The notes under the pieces were generated by a model that was not told where the DNA came from, did no database searches, and saw nothing but the letters and a program-made list of their open reading frames with translations. Below are positions 32,809 to 41,218 of a stretch of 64,000 nucleotides of DNA, one piece after another. Source of the DNA: an uncultured Sulfitobacter sp. (GTDB taxonomy: Bacteria > Pseudomonadota > Alphaproteobacteria > Rhodobacterales > Rhodobacteraceae); NCBI GenBank assembly GCA_913060815.1, contig CAJXSZ010000014.1, positions 23,338 to 87,337 on the forward strand, given 5' to 3'. A program made the position numbers and the translations under genes. How positions within the stretch are numbered: position 1 is the first letter of the stretch; every line of letters begins with the position of its first letter.

Positions 32809-34462
32809 CAGCTTTTGCCTCAGGATAGAGAGCTGCCTTGAAGGGCGCGAGGCCCAAGCGGCGGTAGGTCTCGAGGAATGTCTCGCTGCGGTCAGTGCGC
32901 AGATCAAGATATCCCATGACGAGGCGTTCGATGGCGGGGATGATCTCTTCAGCAGAGAAACCCGGCCCCGCGCGCTCACCAATTGCGGCATCGTTTGTGC
33001 CGTCTCCACCAAGCGTGATCTGGTAGTTTTCCACGCCCGCACGGTCGAGGCCGAGAATACCGATGTGACCCACGTGGTGGTGGCCACAGGCATTGATGCA
33101 GCCCGATATCTTGATCTTGAGCGGGCCTACATCATGCTCGAGCTTGAGGTCATCAAACCGTGTGGCGATCTCTTGGGCGATCGGAATCGAGCGTGCAGTG
33201 GCCAGCGCGCAATAGTCCATGCCGGGGCAGGCGATGATATCGCTGATCAGACCGATGTTGGCCGTCCCCAGACCTGCCTCTTTGAGCAGTTTATGCAAGG
33301 CGGGCAGATCGGCACGGTGCACATGGGGCAGGATCACATTCTGCTCGTGGCTGATGCGCAGCTCGTCATGGCCAAATTCTTTGGCAATCCGGGCCATCAC
33401 CCGCATCTGGTCGCTCGTCGCGTCGCCGGGTGTTGCACCGTGTGCCTTGAGCGAGATCGATACAATAGCATAGCCCGCCTGCGCATGATCCGTCAGGTTG
33501 GTATCAGCCCAAGCGCGGAACACGGGATCATTGGTGTAGGCCGCCTCATAAGGGGCGAGCGATTTGGTCACAAAATCAGGTTTGCCAAAATCCGCCTCGA
33601 TCCGCGATAGCATCTGCTGGTCCACGCCTGTAAACTGCGGACGGATCAGCGCATAGCGCGCATCGACGCGGGCGCGGATGTCCTCGATGCCGTTCTCGTG
33701 CACGGTGATCTTGATCCGTGCCTTGTATTTATTATCGCGCCGCCCCAACAGGTTATAGACGCTGACGATTGCTTCGAGTGTCGGCAATAGGTCCTCGGCA
33801 CTGATGAAGTCATATAGCACCTTGCCGATCATTGGTGTGCGGCCAAGGCCACCACCGACAATAACTTCAAAGCCCTGCACGCCGTCACGCTCGACGATTT
33901 GCAGGCCGATGTCATGGGCCTTGAGCACCGCACGGTCGTGGGTAGCGCCCGACACGGCGACCTTGAACTTGCGCGGCAGGAACTGGAATTCGGGATGGTC
34001 GGTGGACCATTGACGGATCAGCTCGGCCACAGGGCGCGGATCGGCGATTTCGTCTGCCGCAGCCCCCGCGAAATGGTCAGCCGTCACATTGCGGATGGTG
34101 TTCCCGCTGGTCTGAATGGCGTGCATGTTCACCTCTGCCAGCGCGTCAAGCATATCGGGCACATCGCGCAGCTCGGGCCAGTTGTACTGGATGTTCTGGC
34201 GCGTGGTGAAATGGCCATAGCCTTTGTCCCACTTGTCCGCGATCATCGCCAGTTGGCTCATCTGGCCACTGTTCAGCGTGCCATACGGGATCGCCACACG
34301 TAGCATATAGGCATGCAGTTGAAGATAGAGCCCGTTCATCAGGCGCAGGGGCTTGAACTCATCTTCGGTGAGGCTGCCGTCAATGCGGCGCTCGACCTGC
34401 GCGCGGAACTGCGCATTGCGCTCGGCCAGAAATTTGTCGTCGAAATCTGTATAGGCGTACAT
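32798..34462 (-). CDS. cysI: Sulfite (or nitrite) reductase hemoprotein, siroheme/[4Fe-4S]
   Basis: A 554-residue hemoprotein that reduces sulfite to sulfide. The siroheme/Fe-S ligands are CPGMDYC and CINACGHHHVG, and the protein has two duplicated half-domains (FTTRQNIQYNWPELRDV near residue 86 and LRISHEQNVILPHV). No flavoprotein partner gene is present, and the sequence resembles the ferredoxin-dependent type. Its place between cysG and cysH makes sulfite the likely substrate, while nitrite reductases look similar. DUF2849 overlaps its start. Confidence 0.9.
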   Translation of the reverse strand: MYAYTDFDDKFLAERNAQFRAQVERRIDGSLTEDEFKPLRLMNGLYLQLHAYMLRVAIPYGTLNSGQMSQLAMIADKWDKGYGHFTTRQNIQYNWPELRDVPDMLDALAEVNMHAIQTSGNTIRNVTADHFAGAAADEIADPRPVAELIRQWSTDHPEFQFLPRKFKVAVSGATHDRAVLKAHDIGLQIVERDGVQGFEVIVGGGLGRTPMIGKVLYDFISAEDLLPTLEAIVSVYNLLGRRDNKYKARIKITVHENGIEDIRARVDARYALIRPQFTGVDQQMLSRIEADFGKPDFVTKSLAPYEAAYTNDPVFRAWADTNLTDHAQAGYAIVSISLKAHGATPGDATSDQMRVMARIAKEFGHDELRISHEQNVILPHVHRADLPALHKLLKEAGLGTANIGLISDIIACPGMDYCALATARSIPIAQEIATRFDDLKLEHDVGPLKIKISGCINACGHHHVGHIGILGLDRAGVENYQITLGGDGTNDAAIGERAGPGFSAEEIIPAIERLVMGYLDLRTDRSETFLETYRRLGLAPFKAALYPEAKADAA

Positions 34463-34755
34463 CAGATGCGCTCCTGCTTGCCGTGGGAATAGTTTGACGG
34501 ACCGGTGGCGCGGAACGCCTCGCGGAAATGGGTCGGGGCGATGCCACTGCTGGTGTCGACGGGGCTGAGATAGACGCCCACGACCTCGGAGCTGCGTGCG
34601 GACGCCTCGATCAGGCGCAACTGCGCGTCCGCCTCGTCAGACAGCACCTCGGCCTGTGAAAGATCGCGCACCCAATCGGTGCCGTTGAGATAGACAACAT
34701 CGCCCTCGAGCAGGGCATTGGCGGTAATGACGGAAGGTTGGAATGACTTGGGCAT
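34462..34755 (-). CDS. DUF2849 protein
   Basis: A 97-residue protein starting MPKSFQPSVITANALLEGDVVYL, the characteristic DUF2849 start (an SH3-like strand set), with DWVRDLSQAEVLSDEADA. It is found between siroheme synthase and sulfite reductase in alphaproteobacteria, function unknown. Its start shares a base with the cysG stop (TAATG), and its stop overlaps the reductase start. Confidence 0.88.
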   Translation of the reverse strand: MPKSFQPSVITANALLEGDVVYLNGTDWVRDLSQAEVLSDEADAQLRLIEASARSSEVVGVYLSPVDTSSGIAPTHFREAFRATGPSNYSHGKQERI

Positions 34756-36149
34756 TATGCGAATTCCTCGATCTTGAGTGTAGGGGCCACGGCCATAGCT
34801 GCACGGGGTGCAAGGCCAAGGAATGTCAGCGCGGGGCCGTCCAATTTGGCAGCCTCCAGCGCCGCAGGGAGAGCGGCCAGCGTTGTCTCGATCACGCGCT
34901 GCTCGGGGCGGCTGGCGTTCTCGATCAGGGTGACTGGTGTGTGGCGGTCCGCACCGTGCATGAGCAAGCGCCCCTGGATAAACCGTGCGGACTTCTTACC
35001 CATATAGATCGCAGCGACCTCTCCCTCGCGGGCCAGTGTGCGCCAGTCGTGATCGGCAAAACCTTTGGTGTCGTGCCCTGTCAGAAACCGCACCGAAGCA
35101 TTACGCCCGCGTTTTGTCATGCTTTGCCCGATGGTGGCCACCGCGGCAGAAGCTGACGTGATCCCCGGAACAATGTGCCAGCCGATGCCGTGTGCATCCA
35201 CTGCGTCGATCTCCTCGTCCAAGCGGCCAAAGACCGTTGCATCACCTGATTTCAAACGCACCACCTGTGCGCCTGTCTGTGCATGCTCGACCAACAGCGC
35301 GTTGATATGGTCCTGCGATGTGGAGGGGCCAAAGCCTTCTTTGCCAACATCGATCATCACCGCCTCACGGCGGGCCAGTTCGAGAATCTCGGGTGTGATA
35401 AGGCGGTCATAGATCACTACGTCAGCTTCATCCAAAGCACGACGCGCCTTGAGCGTCAGCAGTTCCGGGTCACCCGGACCGCCACCGACAAAGGCAATGT
35501 GGCCTTCGCGCGCGGGTTTGTTGAGGTGGGTCTTGAGCAGCGTGTCCAGCGCGGGACGCACCGCGTCTTCCCCTTCGGCAATCGCCTTGGGGCCAGCGTC
35601 AAAATAGAACGCGCGCCAGAAATCACGCCGCGCACGGCCAAAGGGCAAAGCGTAGGAGGCGTTGCGGAATGTCTTGCCGATGCGCGCCAGCGTGCCGAGC
35701 GTTTGGGGCAGGCGCTCTTCGAGATCCGCCTTGATCGCGCGCGCCAGAACGGGGGCAGCCCCTTCGGTGCCGATGGCGATGGTGACAGGATCGCGGTCCA
35801 CAATGGCGGGCGTGATGAACTGACTGTCTTGGAGGTTGTCGACGATGTTGACCAGCGCACCACAGGTCATCGCCAGATGCGCAGTGCGTGCATCTTCTTC
35901 CGCATCCTCATTGGCGCCGTAAAAGAGCTTGGCACAGACAGCATCGCCATAGTCCATCGCGCGAGGGACCAGTGTGAGCCTGCCCGCATCGTGCCACTGT
36001 GCGATCTCGGGCGCTGCGGTTTCGGCAAAAACCGTGATCTTGGCGGAGGACTTCATCAAAAGGCGCAGCTTTGCCAAGGCAGCATCACCGCCGCCAGAGA
36101 CGATGATCCGTGCCGTGCTGGTGCTAAGGAAGATCGGGAAGTGGTCCAT
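34755..36149 (-). CDS. cysG: Siroheme synthase
   Basis: Trifunctional enzyme that makes siroheme from uroporphyrinogen III. Residues 1-200 form the precorrin-2 dehydrogenase/ferrochelatase part (FLSTSTARIIVSGGGDAAL), though the typical GGGxVAxRK motif is changed to GGGDAALAK; residues 215-455 are the SAM methyltransferase (VGGGPGDPELLTLKARRAL, and RLKSGDATVFGR, IVPGITSASA). It supplies siroheme to the reductase downstream and is the first gene of the operon, divergent from an Lrp-type regulator. Confidence 0.94.
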   Translation of the reverse strand: MDHFPIFLSTSTARIIVSGGGDAALAKLRLLMKSSAKITVFAETAAPEIAQWHDAGRLTLVPRAMDYGDAVCAKLFYGANEDAEEDARTAHLAMTCGALVNIVDNLQDSQFITPAIVDRDPVTIAIGTEGAAPVLARAIKADLEERLPQTLGTLARIGKTFRNASYALPFGRARRDFWRAFYFDAGPKAIAEGEDAVRPALDTLLKTHLNKPAREGHIAFVGGGPGDPELLTLKARRALDEADVVIYDRLITPEILELARREAVMIDVGKEGFGPSTSQDHINALLVEHAQTGAQVVRLKSGDATVFGRLDEEIDAVDAHGIGWHIVPGITSASAAVATIGQSMTKRGRNASVRFLTGHDTKGFADHDWRTLAREGEVAAIYMGKKSARFIQGRLLMHGADRHTPVTLIENASRPEQRVIETTLAALPAALEAAKLDGPALTFLGLAPRAAMAVAPTLKIEEFA

Positions 36150-36177
36150 GGCTGCAAGTCCTCTGCTGTGTGAAGCT

Positions 36178-36213
36178 CAATATAGGATATTGTTCTGATA
36201 TTTCGCCATATTG
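36178..36213. promoter_or_regulatory. Lrp-type operator candidate at cysG/regulator spacer
   Basis: CAATAT-AGG-ATATTG (36178-36192) is a perfect 15-base palindrome. The half ATATTG recurs at 36208-36213, exactly 21 bases further, i.e. on the same face of the helix, which suits an Lrp/AsnC octamer. It lies about 30-60 bases upstream of cysG. Confidence 0.6.
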
Positions 36214-36288
36214 CTTTACGGATAAGGACACATGTTCTAAATCAATCTCAACACGGAATGATCGGTCTGGATTTAGGGGAAAAGCAGA

Positions 36289-36750
36289 ATGAGTGTTCGA
36301 ATAGATGAGACAGACAAGAAGATTCTCGCAGCCTTACAAACGGATGCCAGCCGCTCTCTGGATGAGATCGCCAAAGAAGTAGGGTCAAGCAAGACACCTG
36401 TATGGAACAGGATTCGCAAAATGCGCGAGGCTGGCGTGATCGGGCAGCAAACGGTTGTGCTCGATGCCGAAGCACTGGGGTTTGAGGCATGTTTCTTCGT
36501 CCTGATCCGCACGTCGGAGCATGAGGCAGACTGGCAGGCGAAGTTTCTAAAGGCACTCCAAGACCGCGCTGAGGTTCAGGAGGCGCACCGATTGGCGGGC
36601 GACATCGACTATATCCTGAAGGTGCGCGTAGAGAATGCCCGCGCCTATGATCGCTTCTATCAGGCGCTCATCTCGGAAGTGCGCGTACATAATGTGACGG
36701 CGCTTTTGTCGATGGAGCAGATTAAATCCACAACCATGCTGCCGCTTTAG
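36289..36750 (+). CDS. Lrp/AsnC-family regulator of the sulfate reduction operon
   Basis: A 153-residue protein: N-terminal helix-turn-helix (IDETDKKILAALQTDASRSLDEIAKEVGSSKTPVWNRI) and C-terminal RAM domain (VQEAHRLAGDIDYILKVRV) that binds a small effector and drives oligomerisation. It is divergent from cysG with a palindrome between, so control of sulfur assimilation is inferred; the effector is unknown. Its stop codon overlaps that of the convergent P450 gene. Confidence 0.9.
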   Translation: MSVRIDETDKKILAALQTDASRSLDEIAKEVGSSKTPVWNRIRKMREAGVIGQQTVVLDAEALGFEACFFVLIRTSEHEADWQAKFLKALQDRAEVQEAHRLAGDIDYILKVRVENARAYDRFYQALISEVRVHNVTALLSMEQIKSTTMLPL

Positions 36751-37931
36751 ACCTTCACCATAAGGCGGTCGAGTTTGTGGAAGTGGTAGCTGTCTGCGAA
36801 TTCAGGCGGCTCGCAGAGAGCCAACTTTGGGAAGCGTCCCAAAAGCGCTGGTAGTGCAATCTGCTTTTCCATCCGCGCAAGGGGGGCACCGACGCAGAAG
36901 TGAACCCCGCCGCCGAATGCTGCGTGCGGGTTGTGTTTTCGGTCGGGCCTAAACTGTTCCGCATGGGCATAGACTGCGGGATCACGCCCCGCCGCCGCGA
37001 GGACAAGCCCGACGCGGCTGCCCTTCGGCAGGGTCAAACCCGCAATTTCAACGTCGGCGTAGACATAGCGGTCAAACATATGCAGCGGCGGCGAGAACCG
37101 TAGCAATTCTTCGCAGGTGGCGGCCACTGTGTCAGGGGCCAAAGCGCAACGCGGTGTCGCGTGCTCGATCAGGCATTTCACCGCGTTGCCGAGGCTGTGC
37201 ACGGTTGCCTCATGTCCGGCGTTCAGCAAAAGCACGCAGGTGCCAATCAGCTCGGGCGTAGTGAGGCGGTTGCCGTCTTGCTCGGCGGCGATCAGCTCCG
37301 AGATCAGGTCATCTGCTGGGCTGCTGCGGCGCTCCGCGATGTAGGCGGTGAGAAACGCGGCAAATTCTGTCGCGGCTGTTGCGGCAGCATCCTCGACCGC
37401 ACGGCTGCGCCCCGCCTGATACATCGCGACCATAGCGCTGGACCAGCGGAGCAGGTCGGGGGCCATCGCCTCGGGCACGCCCAAGAGGCGGGCGATGATG
37501 CGCACAGGCAGTTGCGTGCAAAATGACGGGATGAGATCGAAGGGCACCTCTTGGGGCAGGGCGTCCAGCAACTCCGCCGTGATCTGTTCAATATCAGGAG
37601 CCAGCGCCTTGATCCGCCGCGAGGTGAAAGCCCGCAACACAAGACCGCGCAAACGCGTATGATCTGGCGCCTCGAGCTCCAGCATGGAGTGCTGCTCGAT
37701 TGCGTAGAACGGCGCAAGGTGATCAGGCACAGGCGCGCGTTGATCCTCTGGCACCGCACGGCCCAATCGGCGGTCACGCAACAGCGCTTGCACCGTGGCC
37801 GCATCAAAGGCGCAGGGCATCGCGTATTCTTCCCAATATACAATCGGCCCCGCCGTTCGGGCGCGATCATAGAACGGGTAGGGGTTCTGCACAAAGGCGG
37901 GATCATGGGGGGATAGCTGGACACGGATCAT
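36747..37931 (-). CDS. Cytochrome P450
   Basis: A 394-residue soluble P450 of the bacterial class. The heme ligand is C346 in FGGGVHFCVGAPLAR, the I-helix motif is LLNAGHEATVH (the usual acid-Thr pair is present as E-A-T with one residue shifted), and the K-helix ExxR is EELLRF. No ferredoxin or reductase partner lies next to it. Substrate unknown. It is divergent from the dctB gene, with about 60 bases between, and shares stop codon bases with the Lrp gene. Confidence 0.92.
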   Translation of the reverse strand: MIRVQLSPHDPAFVQNPYPFYDRARTAGPIVYWEEYAMPCAFDAATVQALLRDRRLGRAVPEDQRAPVPDHLAPFYAIEQHSMLELEAPDHTRLRGLVLRAFTSRRIKALAPDIEQITAELLDALPQEVPFDLIPSFCTQLPVRIIARLLGVPEAMAPDLLRWSSAMVAMYQAGRSRAVEDAAATAATEFAAFLTAYIAERRSSPADDLISELIAAEQDGNRLTTPELIGTCVLLLNAGHEATVHSLGNAVKCLIEHATPRCALAPDTVAATCEELLRFSPPLHMFDRYVYADVEIAGLTLPKGSRVGLVLAAAGRDPAVYAHAEQFRPDRKHNPHAAFGGGVHFCVGAPLARMEKQIALPALLGRFPKLALCEPPEFADSYHFHKLDRLMVKV

Positions 37932-37991
37932 CGCGCGATGAGAACGCGGTTGTGCTGGTCAATGCAAGTAGGGCCGCATAAATTGGCCGCC

Positions 37992-39734
37992 ATGAGACAT
38001 GTTTTCGGCAGGCGCGGCCTGAGTATCTTGATTTTTCTGCTGTGCGTGGCGTTTCTGGCCTCTGGTGTCTGGCGCTACGCGACGCATCAGGGCATGTCGC
38101 AGCTGTCGGCGCGCGCGAATGCCGATCTGGCGTTGGCAAGTGACCGTTTGGTGGGTCAGCTTCAGCGCTACCGCGATCTGGCTGTCGTGATGGCCAAGCA
38201 TCCGCAGGTCGTGGAAGTCCTGACCGACAATGCGCGCCCGCAGGACCGCCAATTGCTGCGCAGCGTGGCTGACCGCGCGGCAGCGCTGGATGTGATGGTG
38301 ATTGACCGCACAGGCCGTGTACGTGCTGCGGCTGAGGATGGCGCCGGCAGCAACAATGCGCGCGCCTTCGTGCGCCGTGCACTTAACGGTGCGCTGGGGC
38401 GCGGTTATGGTGCGGAGGCAAATGCAGGGCGCAGCTATTTCTATGCCGCACCTGTTTTTGGCGCTCAAGGCACCGTTCTGGGCGCCTTGGTCGTTTCGAC
38501 GGACCTGAGTTCGGTGGACTATGCATGGCGGGGCGATACGCCGCCTGTGTTCTTTACCGACGGCAGCGGACAGGTGCAGGTGTCCAACCGCTCCGAGCTT
38601 GTCTTGTGGCAACGGCCAGTCAGCGCACCGGGATTGCAGCCGCCCTCGGGGGCCACACCTGATTTTGCAGCCTCCTACATAGGCGGACATGAAATCTGGC
38701 AAATCGGTTGGGGGCCTTATCTACCGCGTGAGGCGCTGCATCTGACACAGGAATTACCCGTGATCGGCATGACGGGCGAAGTGCTCATGGATGTGGCGCC
38801 GGTGCGTAGGTTGGCCGCCTCCCAAGCGGCGGCTGTAGCGGCCTTGTGTCTGGCGTTTGGCGCTCTCTTGTTTCTCGCGACCGAGCGGCGGCGTACCTTG
38901 GCCCGCGTCAATGCCCAGCTTGAAGCGCGCGTGCGCGCACGGACCCAAGCGTTGCGCGACATCAATAACGAGTTGCGGCGCGAAGCGGCGGAGCGCAGCG
39001 AAGCGCAATTGGCACTGGCGCGCGCGCAGGATGATCTGGTGCAGGTGAGCAAGTTAAGCGCCTTGGGCCAGCTCAGCGCGGGCATCAGTCACGAGCTGAA
39101 CCAACCGCTGATGGCCGTGCAGTCCTTTGCCGAGAATGGCGTGGCCTTTATCGAGCGCGGCAAGCCCGACCGTGCCGCAGAGAACCTCACGCGTATCTCT
39201 GACATGGCCCATCGCATGGGGCGGATCATCAAGAATCTTCGCGCCTTTTCCAAACAGGAGAGCGTTCAGCAGGTGCAGGTCGATCTGGGGGCGGTCATCG
39301 CCTCTGCGCTCGATATGACGGCACAACGCCGCGAAGCGTCCGGTGTCACGTTGCGCTATGCCCCGCCTGCATCGGCGCTTTGGGTGCGCGGGGGCGAGGT
39401 GCGTTTGGGTCAGGTGTTTATAAACCTGATCACAAATGCCATCGACGCAATGGAAGGACGCGAAAAGCGCATACTCACGATCGAGATTGTCCAAGACACA
39501 AGCACCACCGTCGAGATCAAAGACACAGGCGCAGGCATCCAAGCACCTGATCAGGTGTTTGACCCGTTTTACTCAACTAAAGAAGTGGGCGCCGCGAAAG
39601 GTGTAGGCCTCGGCCTGTCCATAAGCTATGCCATCGTGCAAAGCGTGGGCGGCGAGATAAGGGCGCAGAACACTGCACAGGGCGCTTGCTTCTCTGTAAC
39701 ACTTCTCCCTATGGCACAGGAAAACGCCGCATGA
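37992..39734 (+). CDS. dctB: C4-dicarboxylate sensor histidine kinase DctB
   Basis: Membrane sensor for TRAP substrates. Transmembrane helices near residues 11-27 and 280-300 enclose a periplasmic sensor domain of the dCache/PDC type (DLALASDRLVGQLQRYRDLAVVMAKHP). A coiled-coil linker follows, then the HisKA box with H367 in GISHELNQPLMAVQ, and the ATPase with N box NLITNAIDAMEG and G boxes DTGAGI and GVGLGLSIS. Start ATG 37992 is one of several choices, none with a strong ribosome site; an ATG at 37938 adds 18 residues. It overlaps dctD by four bases. Confidence 0.93.
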   Translation: MRHVFGRRGLSILIFLLCVAFLASGVWRYATHQGMSQLSARANADLALASDRLVGQLQRYRDLAVVMAKHPQVVEVLTDNARPQDRQLLRSVADRAAALDVMVIDRTGRVRAAAEDGAGSNNARAFVRRALNGALGRGYGAEANAGRSYFYAAPVFGAQGTVLGALVVSTDLSSVDYAWRGDTPPVFFTDGSGQVQVSNRSELVLWQRPVSAPGLQPPSGATPDFAASYIGGHEIWQIGWGPYLPREALHLTQELPVIGMTGEVLMDVAPVRRLAASQAAAVAALCLAFGALLFLATERRRTLARVNAQLEARVRARTQALRDINNELRREAAERSEAQLALARAQDDLVQVSKLSALGQLSAGISHELNQPLMAVQSFAENGVAFIERGKPDRAAENLTRISDMAHRMGRIIKNLRAFSKQESVQQVQVDLGAVIASALDMTAQRREASGVTLRYAPPASALWVRGGEVRLGQVFINLITNAIDAMEGREKRILTIEIVQDTSTTVEIKDTGAGIQAPDQVFDPFYSTKEVGAAKGVGLGLSISYAIVQSVGGEIRAQNTAQGACFSVTLLPMAQENAA

Positions 39735-40972
39735 GCAATACAGTCCTTCTTGTCGATGACGATGCCGCCGTGCGCGAGGCTTTGGGCCAGACGCTCGAGC
39801 TGGCCGATATCAATTGTATCGCTGCGGGGTCGTTTGTGGTGGCCGCCGATCACATCAGGTCGGATTTCGACGGGGTTATCATCAGCGATATCCGAATGCC
39901 GGGGCGTGACGGGTTTCATCTTCTGGCGCAGGCACATGGCATCGATCCTGATCTGCCTGTCATTCTACTGACAGGGGAGGGAGACATCCCCATGGCCGTA
40001 AAGGCGATGGGTGAAGGTGCGTTCGATTTCCTTGAGAAACCATGTGCCGCAAAAGACCTGCTGGCCGTGGTGGAGCGTGCGCTCAAGACGCGCACACTGG
40101 TGCTGGAGAACCGTGCACTGCGCCAATTGGTCGAGAGCGGCGACCCCGCGGCGCGCATGATTTTCGGCAGCTCCCAGATGGCGCAAGACTTGCGCGATCA
40201 GGTGCGCCGCGTCGCCCAAGCGCAGGGTGATGTGCTGGTGCGCGGTGCGCAGGGCTCCGGCATCTCCAAAATCGCGGAGGTAATTCACCTCAGCTCGCTT
40301 CGGTCCAAACGGCCCTTTTTGAAACGTGCCGCCTCTGATTTGGATGCCAGTGCTCTTGGCGACGCGTATGCCGCAGGTGAGGGGGGAAGCCTCTTTATCG
40401 ACGAGATCACGATGCTTCCTGCGCAGACACAACTGGCACTGGCCGAGGTGCTGGACACAGGGGCGTCCACGCGACTGATTGCGGGCGACACCCGCGATAT
40501 GGAGGCGCAGATGCAGGAGGGGCGGTTCAACACTGATCTTTATTACCGCCTGACGGTGATGCCCGTGCGCGTGCCTGCGCTCAGTGAGCGACCAGAAGAT
40601 ATTCCCGTGCTCTTTCGGCATTATGTGGCCCAAGCCGCGGAGCAGAGCGGACAAGCCGCTCCTCCTGTCTCTGCCGATCTTGAGGCCACTCTTATGGCGC
40701 GCGACTGGCCGGGCAATGCGAGGGCGCTTATGTCCGAGGCGATGCGGTTTGTGATGGGAGTCACCGATCTGACGCCTACTGTTGGCAGCGTAGATGCAGG
40801 CATCGGGCTTACCGCGCAAATGGCGCAGGTGGAACAATCGCTCATTGAAGGCGCTCTACGACGTGCCCAAGGACAAGCGACCGAGGCAGCTCGCGCACTC
40901 AAACTGCCACGTAAAACTTTTTACGACAAATGCACGCGGTACGGAATCAAGCCGGAGAACTTTCGAAGCTGA
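39731..40972 (+). CDS. dctD: DctD-like response regulator lacking GAFTGA and Walker A
   Basis: A 413-residue regulator. Receiver domain: phospho-acceptor D53 in IISDIRMPG. The central AAA+ domain is degenerate: Walker A should be GESGTGKE but reads GAQGSGISK, and the GAFTGA loop that contacts sigma-54 is absent, with about 20 residues missing between VNC-like FLKRAASDLD and GGSLFIDEI; Walker B is intact. The Fis-type helix-turn-helix is at the end (QATEAARALKLPRKTFYDK). This argues that it does not work as a sigma-54 activator but through sigma-70, as described for Rhodobacter NtrC. Confidence 0.9.
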   Translation: MSNTVLLVDDDAAVREALGQTLELADINCIAAGSFVVAADHIRSDFDGVIISDIRMPGRDGFHLLAQAHGIDPDLPVILLTGEGDIPMAVKAMGEGAFDFLEKPCAAKDLLAVVERALKTRTLVLENRALRQLVESGDPAARMIFGSSQMAQDLRDQVRRVAQAQGDVLVRGAQGSGISKIAEVIHLSSLRSKRPFLKRAASDLDASALGDAYAAGEGGSLFIDEITMLPAQTQLALAEVLDTGASTRLIAGDTRDMEAQMQEGRFNTDLYYRLTVMPVRVPALSERPEDIPVLFRHYVAQAAEQSGQAAPPVSADLEATLMARDWPGNARALMSEAMRFVMGVTDLTPTVGSVDAGIGLTAQMAQVEQSLIEGALRRAQGQATEAARALKLPRKTFYDKCTRYGIKPENFRS

Positions 40973-40988
40973 ATCGTGATTCTGAAGT

Positions 40989-41035
40989 GTGCGGATTTTC
41001 GCACAGGCGCGTTTTTGAGGTGCGGGTTTTCGCAC
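40989..41035. promoter_or_regulatory. Paired DctD operator candidates
   Basis: GTGCG-GATTTT-CGCAC (40989-41004) and GTGCG-GGTTTT-CGCAC (41020-41035) are nearly identical palindromes 31 bases apart, about three helical turns. They lie between dctD and dctP, upstream of the probable promoter, the expected place for binding of the adjacent regulator. Confidence 0.7.
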
Positions 41036-41048
41036 TCGACGAAAATTG

Positions 41049-41104
41049 TGTTGGCGCTAACGGTTTCGAAAGTTTCCCGTAAGTGCCCGAATTTGAATTA
41101 TAAA
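41049..41104 (+). promoter_or_regulatory. dctPQM promoter region with LacI-type site and TATAAA box
   Basis: TATAAA at 41099-41104 is a good -10 with no recognisable -35 at 16-18 bases, the mark of an activated promoter. TGTTGGCGCTAACG (41049-41062) is a LacI-type palindrome like those at the gap genes. No GG-N10-GC sigma-54 element is found here. The start codon lies about 115 bases downstream of the TATAAA box. Confidence 0.5.
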
Positions 41105-41218
41105 TAGATATTGTGTGTCTCGCCGCGATGACCGCTTGCGATGCCATTTCCAGAAACGCAGACTGTCGCGCAGACGGCGGAATACCGCCCGATACGCAAT
41201 TCTCTGGGAGGAGATATC

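Noticed and set aside
41041..41100. Sigma-54 promoter upstream of dctP
   Set aside because: TTGGCGC at 41051 resembles a -24 GG element, but no GC lies ten bases further, and the regulator lacks GAFTGA.
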